This document shows positions 26,641-35,650 of a stretch of 64,000 nt of DNA, piece after piece. The DNA is from DATCMU01 sp036563245 (GTDB taxonomy: Bacteria; Pseudomonadota; Alphaproteobacteria; Rhizobiales; Devosiaceae). The translations under genes and the position numbers were made by a program. Position 1 is the first letter of the stretch; each line of letters starts with the position of its first letter. The notes under the pieces are model-generated. The model made no database searches. It had not been told where the DNA came from and saw only the letters and a list, made by a program, of their open reading frames with translations. The stretch covers positions 1-64,000 of the forward strand of contig DATCMU010000028.1 in assembly GCA_036563245.1 (NCBI GenBank). Direction: 5' to 3'.

Positions 26641-27734
26641 TGCCTCGCCCCTTCAGGTTCGGCGGCCGCCGGGCGACCGGAGACTATGCGCAGCCGGTAG
26701 CGCACGAAAATATCGCTCGCCAGAATGAAGAACAGCATCATCGCCTGGAAAATGCCGGCGGTTGAGTTGGGAATGTGGACAGTGGTCTGGGCGACCTGTC
26801 CGCCGACATAGGTGACTGCCAGGACGATGCCCGCGATGAGCACGCCGATGGGGTGCAGGCGCCCCAGAAAAGAGACGATGATCGCCGTGAAGCCGTAGCC
26901 GGAAGGAAACCCGAGATTGAGTTGCTTGGTCGCCCCGGTAAGCTCGAACACGCCGGCCAACCCAGCCATGGCGCCCCCGATCAGCAGGGCAAGCCATACT
27001 GTCTTCCGGGCGCTGAAACCGCCGTGCCGCGCCGCATTGGGCGCACTGCCCACCACCCGAATCTGGAAGCCGAAGACCGAGCGGCTCATCAGGGCCCAGA
27101 ACGCCAGCGCCACCAGCACTGCGATCGGCACGCCCATGTGAACCGTCGTGCCCGGCACGAACATCGGCATCAACTGGTCGCCGGTCAGCAATGGGGTTTG
27201 AGGAAAATTGCGGCCCGCCGGATCCTTCCACGGCCCGCCGATCAGATAGCTCAGCAATTGCAGGGCGACATAGGTGAGCATGAGGCTCGACAGGATCTCG
27301 CTCACTCCGTAGCGATTCTTGAGAAACGCCGGAATTGCCGCCCAGGCCATGCCGCCAAGGACCCCGCCCGAAACGATGGCCGGCAACACCCACCAGCCCG
27401 ACAGGCCCGCGGTCAAGAGGCCGACCCCGGCCCCGGCCAATGCGCCCACGATGTACTGGCCTTCCGCGCCGATGTTCCACACATTGGCCCTGTTGCCCAC
27501 TGAAAGCCCCACCCCGATGATGATCAGCGGAGCGGCCTTCACCGCAACGTCCTGCCACTTGTAGGAGGCCAGAAGCGGCGTCAGGAATATGTCCTTGACC
27601 GCGCGGACGCCATCAATGCCCATCGCCTCGAAGATGACCACGCCGATGATCATGGTCAGAAGGACAGACGCGACCGGCGTTGCAACGAGCATGAAATTGC
27701 TCGGTTCGGGACGTTTCTCAAGCCTGATGCGCAT
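26637..27734 (-). CDS. ABC transporter permease (NupP/YufP-like)
   Basis: This 365-residue permease pairs with the preceding entry. Characteristic stretches are APLIIIGVGLSVGNRANVWNIGAEGQYIVGALAG (about residues 67-100), FLKNRYGVSEILSSLMLTYVA and GYGFTAIIVSFLGRLHPIGVLIAGI. The start overlaps the ATPase stop by 17 bp, a tight coupling common in this transporter class. Confidence 0.92.
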   Translation of the reverse strand: MRIRLEKRPEPSNFMLVATPVASVLLTMIIGVVIFEAMGIDGVRAVKDIFLTPLLASYKWQDVAVKAAPLIIIGVGLSVGNRANVWNIGAEGQYIVGALAGAGVGLLTAGLSGWWVLPAIVSGGVLGGMAWAAIPAFLKNRYGVSEILSSLMLTYVALQLLSYLIGGPWKDPAGRNFPQTPLLTGDQLMPMFVPGTTVHMGVPIAVLVALAFWALMSRSVFGFQIRVVGSAPNAARHGGFSARKTVWLALLIGGAMAGLAGVFELTGATKQLNLGFPSGYGFTAIIVSFLGRLHPIGVLIAGIVLAVTYVGGQVAQTTVHIPNSTAGIFQAMMLFFILASDIFVRYRLRIVSGRPAAAEPEGARQ

Positions 27735-29283
27735 GCATCGCCTCCGTCATCTCGGCCGTGGCTTCGGGATCACCATGCACGCCGCCCATCAACAGTCCGA
27801 GTTCCTCGATGCTGACTTCGCCCACCGCCCTCTTGTCGCTGAGGGTCCCGCCATTGATCACCGCGATCGTATCGCAAAGGCTCAGCAATTCGTCGAGGTC
27901 CTGCGAAATCACCACGATTGCCGAACCCTTGCCTGCAAGGTCGACCAGCGCCTGGTGAATGGCCGCGGCAGCCCCGGCGTCCACGCCCCAGGTGGGTTGC
28001 GAGACGATCAGCACTTCAGGACTTTGCAGGATCTCCCGGCCCATGATGTATTTCTGCAGATTGCCCCCTGACAGGGAACCCGCCATCGCGTCGGGTCCGG
28101 TCGCCTTGACCGAGAAATCGGCGACCACGTTCTTCGCATAACTCCTGGCCTGACCGAACTGCACGAATCCGCCCGAGGCGAGCTTCTTGCGCACCCGCGC
28201 GGTCAGCACAGCGTTTTCACTCAGTGAGAAATCGGTCACCGCTGCGTGGCCGTAGCGCTCCTCCGGCACTGCGCAAAGGCCGAGCTTGCGGCGCTCCTCT
28301 ATCCCCAGCAGCCCCGCGGGCCGTGCGGAAATGGTGATTGCATCGGCGCTATTGGCACGTTCCTCGCCCGACAACGCCAGCGCGAGTTCGTTCTGCCCAT
28401 TGCCGGCGACCCCGGCAATGCCGAAGATTTCCCCCCCGCGCACCGCAAAGCCGACATTGTTGAGCGGTACGCCAAAATCGCCCTCGCCCTTCAACGTGAG
28501 ACCACGGACGACAAACTTGTCCGCCCCCATCTCGCGGCCGGCGGACTTGGTGATTTCCTTGAGATTACCACCGATCATCATCTCGGCCATGCTCCTGGAG
28601 GTCTCCATGCTCGGCACGCATGTGTCCACCACCTTGCCGCCGCGCAGGATCGTCGCCGTGTCGCACAGCGCCTTGATCTCGTGCAGCTTGTGGGAAATGT
28701 AGAGAATCGAGCGGCCTTCCCCCGACAATTTCTTGAGCGTCTCGAACAATTGCTCGACTTCCTGGGGCGTGAGCACGGAGGTCGGCTCGTCCATGATGAG
28801 CAATTCGGGATTGAGCAGCAGCGCACGCACGATCTCGATACGTTGCCGCTCCCCCACGCTCAACGTGGAAACCACCCGGCGCGGATTGAGCTTCAATCCA
28901 TAGGTGTCGAGCACTTCGAGAATCTTCTTCTCCAGGTCGCGCTGCGCAACCGAGGCATCGAGCCCCAGGGCGATGTTCTCCAGGACGGTCATCGCCTCGA
29001 AAAGCGAGAAATGCTGGAAGACCATGCCGATCCCCAGCCGCCGCGCGGCACGCGGGTTGGCAATGGTGACGGGCTGCCCGTTCCAAAGGATCTGCCCGGC
29101 ATCGGGTTGCATCACCCCGTAGATCATCTTCACCAGGGTCGATTTGCCTGCCCCGTTCTCGCCCAGCAATGCGTGGATCTCGCCTGGCCTTACGGCGAGA
29201 CTGACATGATCGTTGGCAAGAACGCCCGGAAACCGCTTGGTGATACCTTCGAGCTTGAGCCGCATCGGCGCGGTTGAATGCAT
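27718..29283 (-). CDS. ABC transporter ATP-binding protein with two ATPase domains (NupO/YufO-like)
   Basis: This protein of about 521 residues has duplicated ABC domains, as in RbsA-type proteins. The first half has Walker A GENGAGKSTLVK, signature LSVGERQRIEIVRAL and Walker B LLIMDEPTSVLTP. The second half lacks an intact Walker A (FGIAGVAGNGQNELALAL), with a second signature LSGGNLQKYIMGREIL and degenerate Walker B VLIVSQPTWGVD. QPT in place of EPT suggests that only one site hydrolyses ATP, which is usual for this family. I placed the start at 29283 (GGGGACCCCG upstream); 29301 and 29265 are alternatives. Confidence 0.9.
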   Translation of the reverse strand: MHSTAPMRLKLEGITKRFPGVLANDHVSLAVRPGEIHALLGENGAGKSTLVKMIYGVMQPDAGQILWNGQPVTIANPRAARRLGIGMVFQHFSLFEAMTVLENIALGLDASVAQRDLEKKILEVLDTYGLKLNPRRVVSTLSVGERQRIEIVRALLLNPELLIMDEPTSVLTPQEVEQLFETLKKLSGEGRSILYISHKLHEIKALCDTATILRGGKVVDTCVPSMETSRSMAEMMIGGNLKEITKSAGREMGADKFVVRGLTLKGEGDFGVPLNNVGFAVRGGEIFGIAGVAGNGQNELALALSGEERANSADAITISARPAGLLGIEERRKLGLCAVPEERYGHAAVTDFSLSENAVLTARVRKKLASGGFVQFGQARSYAKNVVADFSVKATGPDAMAGSLSGGNLQKYIMGREILQSPEVLIVSQPTWGVDAGAAAAIHQALVDLAGKGSAIVVISQDLDELLSLCDTIAVINGGTLSDKRAVGEVSIEELGLLMGGVHGDPEATAEMTEAMHAHQA

Positions 29284-29294
29284 CGGGGTCCCCA

Positions 29295-30143
29295 CTACCA
29301 CTCGTTGCTGGTTCGCATGCGCCGGTCCGCGGCGAACGCGTTTGCGTCATACTGGCGCAATATTTCGGCCGCCGCCAGCGCCGCGATAACCGGCGGTCGC
29401 TTGTCGCCGGTGACATCGGCGGCGATGGGAGAGACAAGCCGGTCCAGAAGCGAGAGGTCGCCCCCCTCGCGCCGGAACCAGCCGGCAAAGGTCGCGCGCT
29501 TGCTCTTCGAGCCGATCATGCCGACATAGGCGGCATCGCCGCGCTCGAGGGCTTCCTTGGCGATGAGGAAATCGAGGGCGTGGTCATGGGTGAGAATCAC
29601 GAAGGCGCTGCCGGGCCGCGCTTGCCGGACCAGCGCTTCCGGCACGGCGGCGAGCCGCCCCTCGACCCCCTCCGGAAGATCGGTCAGCGCGTCGCGCCGC
29701 GTGTCGATCACGGTAACATTGAACGGTAGCGGGGCGAGGGCATGCGCCAATGCCACCCCCACATGGCCCGCCCCGAAAACCAGTACGTCCGGCTGGCGTC
29801 GCGCTTCGGTCTTCATTCGCTCGATGAGCTTCGCCCTGCGCCCCTCGTCGAGTTCCAGGAACGAGAGAACCACGCGCCCCCCGCAACACTGCCCGATATC
29901 CGGCCCAAGGGGCACCGACATCTCGCCCGGGTCATCCTTGCCGGCCAGGATGCGTCTGGCCCGATCGATGGCAAGGAACTCGAGTTGCCCGCCCCCGATT
30001 GTGCCGAAGGCCTGCACGGCGCCCACCAGCATCCACGCGCCGGCCTCCCTGGGCGTCGACCCGAGCGCCTGGTCGACCTCGACAAGAATCGTCCGGCCCG
30101 CGCCCGCAAGGAACTGTTCGATGCGGCGGACCCCGATGCTCAT
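29295..30143 (-). CDS. xdhC: xanthine dehydrogenase accessory protein XdhC
   Basis: This 282-residue protein is needed to sulfurate and insert the molybdenum cofactor into xanthine dehydrogenase. It has the N-terminal CoxI/XdhC domain (GSTPREAGAWMLVG...GTIGGGQLEFLAIDRA, Cys pair in DIGQCCGGRV) and a C-terminal Rossmann-like domain (VLVFGAGHVGVALAHALAPLPFNVTVID, YVGMIGSKSKR). It starts at ATG 30143 overlapping the xdhB stop as ATGA; earlier frames reaching 30668 lie over xdhB. Confidence 0.94.
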   Translation of the reverse strand: MSIGVRRIEQFLAGAGRTILVEVDQALGSTPREAGAWMLVGAVQAFGTIGGGQLEFLAIDRARRILAGKDDPGEMSVPLGPDIGQCCGGRVVLSFLELDEGRRAKLIERMKTEARRQPDVLVFGAGHVGVALAHALAPLPFNVTVIDTRRDALTDLPEGVEGRLAAVPEALVRQARPGSAFVILTHDHALDFLIAKEALERGDAAYVGMIGSKSKRATFAGWFRREGGDLSLLDRLVSPIAADVTGDKRPPVIAALAAAEILRQYDANAFAADRRMRTSNEW

Positions 30144-32470
30144 TTTGCCGCCCCCCCCGACTTGAGCCGCTGCACCGCCATCAGCACGCGCTCGGGGGTC
30201 GCCGGTGCATCGAGCCTGGGACAGACCGCATAGTCGCCAACGCTCGCCACCGCCATGCCAAGTGCCTCGAAGGCCGAGATCGCCAACATGAATGGCGGCT
30301 CGCCGACCGCCTTGGATCGTCCGATCGTGGCTTCCCGGTTCGAAGACCAGTCCGCCAGCCGCACATTGAACTGCCGAGGCCGGTCCGACGCCAGCGGGAT
30401 CTTGTAGGTCGAGGGGGCATGGGTACGCAGCCGGCCCTTGTCGTCGAAAACCAGTTCCTCGGTGGTCAGCCAGCCCAGGCCCTGCACGTAGCCGCCCTCG
30501 ATCTGGCCCAGGTCGATCGCGGGGTTGAGCGAATTGCCCACGTCGTGGAGGATATCGACGCGATCCACCTGGTATTCCCCGGTCAAGGTGTCGATGCTGA
30601 CTTCGGATACCGCCGCGCCATAGGCGAAATAGAGGAACGGCCTGCCCCTTCCACTCGCCCTGTCCCAATGGATTTTCGGGGTCTTGTAGAAGCCTGCCGC
30701 CGACAGATGGATCCGCGCCATGTAGGCCTGGCCGATCAGATCGTCGAAGGTGACACGCTGATTGCCGATCCGAACGGCGTTGCGCTCGAATTCGACCTGC
30801 TCCTTGTCCACGCCATGGGTTTCCGCGGCGAAATCGATCAGGCGCTGCTTGATCTGTCGCGCGGCATTAAACGCCGCCATCCCGTTGAGGTCCGAACCCG
30901 ACGACGCCGCGGTCGCCGAGGTATTGGGCACCTTGCCGGTCGTGGTCGCGGTGATTCGCACCCGGTCGAGATCGACGTTGAACTCCTGCGCCACAACCTG
31001 CGCCACCTTCACGTTCAGCCCCTGCCCCATCTCGGTGCCGCCGTGGTTGAGATGGATCGACCCGTCCGTGTAGACATGAAGCAGCGCACCCGCCTGGTTG
31101 AACCAGGTCGCGGTAAACGAGATGCCGAACTTCACCGGTGTGAGCGCTATGCCGCGGCGAATGACCGGGCTCTTGCGGTTGAAGGCGACAATCTCTTCGC
31201 GGCGCTTGCGGTAGTCCGAGGACGCTTCCAGCTCCTCGATCACCCGCAGCGCGATATTGTCCTCCACCGTCTGGTGGTAGGGGGTGACATTGCGGTCCTC
31301 GGTGCCATAGAGGTTCGCCTTGCGCACGTCGAGCGGATCCATGCCCAGCGCATAGGCTATCTCCTCGATGATGCGCTCGCCGCCAACCACACCCTGCGGC
31401 CCGCCGAAGCCGCGGAACGCCGTGTTCGACACGGTATTGGTGCGCAAGGGCAACGAGGTAAGCCGCACATCGGGGAAGAAATAGCAGTTGTCGGCATGGA
31501 ACAGCGCGCGGTCGGTCACCGGCCCGGAGAGGTCCGAGGACCATCCGGCGCGCGCCGCGAACTGCGCGTCCACCGCCTCGATGCGGCCCGTTTCATCGAA
31601 ACCGACCTCATAGTCGACCATGAAATCATGCCGCTTGCCGGTGATGATCATGTCATCGTCACGGTCGGGACGGATCTTGACGGCACGACCGAAACGCTTG
31701 GCGGCAATCGCCGCGACCGCGGCGAACAGGTTACCCTGGGTTTCCTTGCCGCCGAAGCCGCCGCCCATACGGCGCACCTGGACGGTGACGGCGTTGGACG
31801 GAACGCCGAGCACATGGCCGACCATATGCTGGATTTCGGTGGGGTGCTGGGAGGACGCATGGATGGTCACTTCGTCGTCCTCGCCCGGCACCGCCAGCGC
31901 GACCTGTCCTTCCAGGTAGAAATGCTCCTGCCCGCCGATCGCCATGCGGCCCTTCAGCCGGCGCTGCGAACGCTCAAGTCCGGCCGCGATGTCCCCGCGC
32001 TCCAGCTTGAGCGGGGTGCAGACCAGTTCGCCGCCCGCCGCCAGCGCGGAGTCCACGTCGATGATGGCCGGCAAGTCACGATAGGCGATCCGCGCCAGTT
32101 TCGTGGCCCGGCGCGCCACCTCACGGGTTTCCCCGATCACCGCAAAGATCGGCTGGCCATGGAACAGGACCTTGTCCTCCGCCAGCAGCGGTTCATCGTG
32201 CAGCCCGCTCGAACTGACATCGTTCACACCGGGAATGTCCGAGGCAATCAGGACGCCGACAACGCCCGGCGCGGCCCTGACCGCGTCGAGATCGATGGAG
32301 ACGATTTCGGCATGCGCTCGTTCTGACAGCCCGAGATAGGCGTGGAGCGTGCCCTTGGGTTCGACAATGTCATCCACATATTCGGCGCGCCCCGAAACAT
32401 GCTTGGCACCTGAATCGTGAACGATGGACTGGTGCATTATGCTGGCCGCAGGTTTTTCTGGCCTGTTCAT
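30140..32470 (-). CDS. xdhB: xanthine dehydrogenase molybdenum-binding subunit
   Basis: This 776-residue catalytic subunit oxidises hypoxanthine to xanthine and xanthine to urate. It has the aldehyde oxidase/xanthine dehydrogenase a/b hammerhead (AEYVDDIVEPKGTLHAYLG) at the N-terminus and cofactor-binding stretches GGGFGGKETQG, TAFRGFGGPQG, NHGGTEMGQGLNVKV and, near the C-terminus, KAVGEPPFMLAISAFEAL with the conserved base Glu. The ATG at 32470 overlaps the xdhA stop (ATGA) and gives the normal size; the upstream extension is an xdhA shadow. Confidence 0.95.
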   Translation of the reverse strand: MNRPEKPAASIMHQSIVHDSGAKHVSGRAEYVDDIVEPKGTLHAYLGLSERAHAEIVSIDLDAVRAAPGVVGVLIASDIPGVNDVSSSGLHDEPLLAEDKVLFHGQPIFAVIGETREVARRATKLARIAYRDLPAIIDVDSALAAGGELVCTPLKLERGDIAAGLERSQRRLKGRMAIGGQEHFYLEGQVALAVPGEDDEVTIHASSQHPTEIQHMVGHVLGVPSNAVTVQVRRMGGGFGGKETQGNLFAAVAAIAAKRFGRAVKIRPDRDDDMIITGKRHDFMVDYEVGFDETGRIEAVDAQFAARAGWSSDLSGPVTDRALFHADNCYFFPDVRLTSLPLRTNTVSNTAFRGFGGPQGVVGGERIIEEIAYALGMDPLDVRKANLYGTEDRNVTPYHQTVEDNIALRVIEELEASSDYRKRREEIVAFNRKSPVIRRGIALTPVKFGISFTATWFNQAGALLHVYTDGSIHLNHGGTEMGQGLNVKVAQVVAQEFNVDLDRVRITATTTGKVPNTSATAASSGSDLNGMAAFNAARQIKQRLIDFAAETHGVDKEQVEFERNAVRIGNQRVTFDDLIGQAYMARIHLSAAGFYKTPKIHWDRASGRGRPFLYFAYGAAVSEVSIDTLTGEYQVDRVDILHDVGNSLNPAIDLGQIEGGYVQGLGWLTTEELVFDDKGRLRTHAPSTYKIPLASDRPRQFNVRLADWSSNREATIGRSKAVGEPPFMLAISAFEALGMAVASVGDYAVCPRLDAPATPERVLMAVQRLKSGGAAK

Positions 32471-33930
32471 GCTGCACCTCGCGACAGATGCGCGACTTCG
32501 CCGGACGCTTCCCTGAACACGCGGCGCAGCAGGTTCTGCGCCACGAGCATCCGGTAATCGCTTGAGGCGCGCATGTCCGAAATCGGCGAGAAATCCTCGG
32601 CCAGCGCGGCGGCAGCCCGCTCGACCGCAGCTTCGTTCCATGGCTGACCGACAAGCGCCCGCTCGGCACCCGAAGCGCGTTTGGGTGTGGCCGCCATCCC
32701 GCCGAATGCAATGACAGCGGCGCCAACGGTGCCGTCCGATGCCAGTTCGATGTTGAACGCACCGCATAGCGCCGAGATATCCTCGTCACGGCGCTTGGAG
32801 ATCTTGTGCACGGCAAAGATCGCGCCGTCTGCCGGCTTGGGCACCCGCACCGATTCCACGAATTCCCCGGGTGCACGATCCTGTTTTCCATAGGCGATGA
32901 AGAAATCTTCGAGCCGCACCACGCGCCGCGACGTGCCCTTGCGCAGCGTGACTTCGGCCCCCAGCGCGATCAGTGGCGGAGGTGTGTCGCCGATGGGCGA
33001 CCCATTGGCGATATTGCCGCCAATCGTACCCATGTTGCGCACCTGCTCACCCCCGATCCGCGTCCACAGTTCCGCCATGGCCGGGAACTGTATGCGGATG
33101 GTCGCGAATGCCTCTGTGTAGCTGACGCTGGCGCCGAGCGTCACCGCGCCCTCGGACACCGAGATCTCGCGCAATTTTTCGAGATGCGAAATGAAGACCA
33201 CCGGCGCGATTTCGCGCATGAACTTGGTCACCCACAAGCCCACATCGGTCGCTCCGGCAACGATGGTGGCATCGGGATGTTCCTCCAGTACGGCCGCGAA
33301 ATCGTCGACGTCGGCCGGCACGATGAACCGTCCCGAACCGGTGCCGCAATCAACCCGGTTGCCGTCGCGCATGGCGCGCAGGCTGGCGATGACGGTCTGG
33401 CGCTCGGCCACCAGGGGATCCTGTCCCGCATCCGCCATCCGCGCCGCGGACTGCGCCGCCCTGACAATCGGCTCGTAGCCGGTGCACCGGCAAAGGTTAC
33501 CCTGAAGCGCCTGTTCGATGTCGGCGACGTTCGGCGCGGCTTGCCGCATCCACAGGGCATAAAGCGACATCACGATGCCGGGCGTGCAGAACCCGCACTG
33601 GGAGCCGTGCTGCTCCACCATTGCCTGCTGCACCGGGTGCAATTCGCCACCTGGGCGCGACAGATGCTCGATTGTGACGACATGGCAGGCGTCGAGCGAT
33701 CCCACGAACCGGATGCAGGCATTCACGCTTTCATAGACAAGGTCGTCGCCGCGCAATCGACCGACCAGCACTGTGCAGGCGCCGCAATCGCCCTCCGCGC
33801 AGCCTTCCTTGCTGCCGCGCAATCCGCGCTCGAGCCGGAGATAGTCGAGAAGTGTCTGGTCGCAACGTACGTCTGCGAGCTCGAGCGGCTGATCGTTGAG
33901 CAGGAACCTGATGGTCGAACGCGTGGCCAT
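32467..33930 (-). CDS. xdhA: xanthine dehydrogenase FeS/FAD subunit
   Basis: This 487-residue subunit carries two [2Fe-2S] clusters (plant-type ligands in CAEGDCGACTV, then CGFCTPGIVMS and GNLCRCTGY, residues about 40-150) and a FAD domain (FIVPADVDDFAAVLEEHPDATIVAGATDVG, EQVRNMGTIGGNIANGSPIGD). Electrons pass from the molybdenum centre to NAD+ through it. The ATG at 33930 has GGGGGAG 8 nt upstream. It lies 4 nt after the uraH stop in the same operon. Confidence 0.95.
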   Translation of the reverse strand: MATRSTIRFLLNDQPLELADVRCDQTLLDYLRLERGLRGSKEGCAEGDCGACTVLVGRLRGDDLVYESVNACIRFVGSLDACHVVTIEHLSRPGGELHPVQQAMVEQHGSQCGFCTPGIVMSLYALWMRQAAPNVADIEQALQGNLCRCTGYEPIVRAAQSAARMADAGQDPLVAERQTVIASLRAMRDGNRVDCGTGSGRFIVPADVDDFAAVLEEHPDATIVAGATDVGLWVTKFMREIAPVVFISHLEKLREISVSEGAVTLGASVSYTEAFATIRIQFPAMAELWTRIGGEQVRNMGTIGGNIANGSPIGDTPPPLIALGAEVTLRKGTSRRVVRLEDFFIAYGKQDRAPGEFVESVRVPKPADGAIFAVHKISKRRDEDISALCGAFNIELASDGTVGAAVIAFGGMAATPKRASGAERALVGQPWNEAAVERAAAALAEDFSPISDMRASSDYRMLVAQNLLRRVFREASGEVAHLSRGAA

Positions 33931-33934
33931 CTGC

Positions 33935-34303
33935 TCAACTCCCCCGATAGGTGGAATAGGCATATGGGGCGACCAGCAGCGGCACATGATAGTGTGCATC
34001 CGGATCCGTGATGGTGAAGCGCACCGGGACGATTTCGAGAAACGCCGGCTCGCCCGAAACTCCGGATTGGCGGAAATAGGAGCCGACATGGAAGCGCAGC
34101 TCGTACGCCCCCGCCTCGAAACGCTCCCCCTGCAGCAATGGCCCGTCGCACCGCCCGTCGGCATTGGTGCGCGCCGAAAGGATCGGCTCCACGACATCGC
34201 CTTCGCAACGGTACAGGTCGATACCCATACCCGCCGCGGGCCGCCCGTTCATCGTATCGAGCACATGGGTCGTCAAACGGCCATCGTTTTGCGCAGAACT
34301 CAT
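33935..34303 (-). CDS. uraH: 5-hydroxyisourate hydrolase (transthyretin-like)
   Basis: This 122-residue cytoplasmic enzyme hydrolyses 5-hydroxyisourate, the product of PuuD, to OHCU. Active-site signatures of the family are LTTHVLDTMNGRPAAG near the N-terminus, the conserved Arg in ARTNADGRCDGPLL, and the C-terminal YHVPLLVAPYAYSTYRGS, whose YRGS end separates it from true transthyretins. The ATG at 34303 (GGCAGGA upstream) is preferred over 34330. It is the first gene of the leftward operon and diverges from the LysR gene. Confidence 0.95.
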   Translation of the reverse strand: MSSAQNDGRLTTHVLDTMNGRPAAGMGIDLYRCEGDVVEPILSARTNADGRCDGPLLQGERFEAGAYELRFHVGSYFRQSGVSGEPAFLEIVPVRFTITDPDAHYHVPLLVAPYAYSTYRGS

Positions 34304-34399
34304 TCCTGCCCTTTCCATAAGCAGATGCAACTATTGCTGGAAAATTATGCACCGCCAAGCCCCTCAATGGCTCGGCCGCACGTTTCCTCCACAATCTTT

Positions 34400-34448
34400 G
34401 ACCGTTCGGTCGATTCTTCGTTGATCGGCGCCTTTGGCCGTTGATCGG
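34400..34448. promoter_or_regulatory. control region between uraH and the LysR gene: palindrome and 20-bp-spaced direct repeats
   Basis: GACCG-TT-CGGTC (34400-34411) is a perfect 12-bp palindrome. CGTTGATCGG occurs twice, at 34419-34428 and 34439-34448, exactly 20 bp apart, about two DNA turns. The 229-bp divergent gap is the only obvious control region for both arms of the purine island. LysR proteins commonly bind tandem sites on one DNA face; the assignment to this LysR is inferred. Confidence 0.5.
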
Positions 34449-34532
34449 GATTATTACGCCGCCTCCGTGCTCTTGATGTGAGCAATTGAAGAACACTATG
34501 ATGCCGATCCGGCAACAAATGGTCATGCGAAC

Positions 34533-35543
34533 ATGCCTCGCCAGCCAGAACCATACGATTCACCGCACGCGCTGCAACGCACCGAACGGCCGCGCGGCGA
34601 CGCCCTGTCGCCCGCATTGCTCACGCGCGTGTTTCACCAGCCCGCGCTGATCTATTTCGTCGCAGCGGCCGAAAACCTCTCCATCCGCGAGGCGGCGCGC
34701 CAGCTCAATGTCGCCTCGTCCGCGGTAACCCGTCAGGTCGCGCAACTCGAGGACGCACTCGGGCTTGCCCTGTTCATCCGCGAAAACCGCCGTCTGCGCC
34801 TCAGCCCGGCGGGTGAAATCCTGTTCCGCCACGCGCGCCGCCTGCCCGCGCCGCTGGAGGCAGCGGTCACCGAACTCGAAATGCTGCGGGGCAACCGCAC
34901 CGGTTCGGTCCGTATCGCCAGCGTCGAAAGCATCGGGCTGTCCTTCCTGCCACGGCTGATCGCCGCGTTCGGCGCGCAATATCCCCAGCTATCGCTTGAA
35001 CTGGCCATCGGGACGGCCGCCGAGGTTGTCGAGCGGCTGGATGACGAGCGGGCCGATCTCGGCTTCGGCTTCATCACCGGCGATCCCGGCCGGATAGAGA
35101 TGACGGTTCGCCGCGAGGTGCGCGTCGGGGCCGTAATGCCCCCCACGCATCCGCTCGCCAGCTCTGCTCGGCTGACGCTTGCGGACTGCCTTGAGCATCC
35201 TGCGGCCATCGCCATGCCCGAAATCTCCATACGCCAGGTGATCGCTCCGTTTCTCAGGCGCATGGATCGACCATTGCCGGCCCTGGTCGAGGCCAATTCG
35301 ATAAGGCTCCTGGTCGAGCTGGCCCTGAGCGGGCGTTACGTTTCCATCATGACCCCCCTCGGCGCCCAGGACGAAATACTCAGCGGCGAACTGGTATTCC
35401 GCCCTCTTGCGGACGAAGGCATGCCGACCAACCATTTCGGAATTCTCGCACGCTCGGTTTCGGCCCTTCAATTCGCGCCCGCAGTGTTCTATCGCCATGC
35501 GAGAAGCTATTTCGAGGATCTCGGTCTGCCCGCGAGCCGCTGA
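34533..35543 (+). CDS. LysR-family regulator of the purine-catabolism island
   Basis: This 336-residue protein has an N-terminal winged helix-turn-helix (about residues 35-95: LIYFVAAAENLSIREAARQLNVASSAVTRQVAQLE) after a 30-residue hydrophilic extension, and a periplasmic-binding-fold effector domain (TGSVRIASVESIGLSFLPRLIAAF onward). It lies between the two divergent purine operons, so a purine intermediate such as urate, xanthine or allantoin is the likely co-inducer, by inference from position. The ribosome site is weak. A downstream start near MPRQ... is the first ATG; later starts would cut into the extension only. Confidence 0.9.
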   Translation: MPRQPEPYDSPHALQRTERPRGDALSPALLTRVFHQPALIYFVAAAENLSIREAARQLNVASSAVTRQVAQLEDALGLALFIRENRRLRLSPAGEILFRHARRLPAPLEAAVTELEMLRGNRTGSVRIASVESIGLSFLPRLIAAFGAQYPQLSLELAIGTAAEVVERLDDERADLGFGFITGDPGRIEMTVRREVRVGAVMPPTHPLASSARLTLADCLEHPAAIAMPEISIRQVIAPFLRRMDRPLPALVEANSIRLLVELALSGRYVSIMTPLGAQDEILSGELVFRPLADEGMPTNHFGILARSVSALQFAPAVFYRHARSYFEDLGLPASR

Positions 35544-35650
35544 CCTGCGTCCACGCCATCCGTCGAAAAGGACTGGTGAAGCGTGCAAACCTCTGATTTG
35601 CTTGCGACGTGAGTATTCGGTTTCAATCAGTTCGACGAGAAGTTGTGCCC

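Noticed and set aside
28200..28420. Possible frameshift or decay in the second half of the BMP-system ATPase
   Set aside because: The missing Walker A and altered Walker B in the second domain are normal for this two-domain ATPase class; the frame is continuous.
29999..32326. 775-codon open frame opposite xdhB, plus strand
   Set aside because: xdhB is intact and co-translated with xdhA and xdhC. The antisense protein is Arg/Gly/His-rich without motifs.
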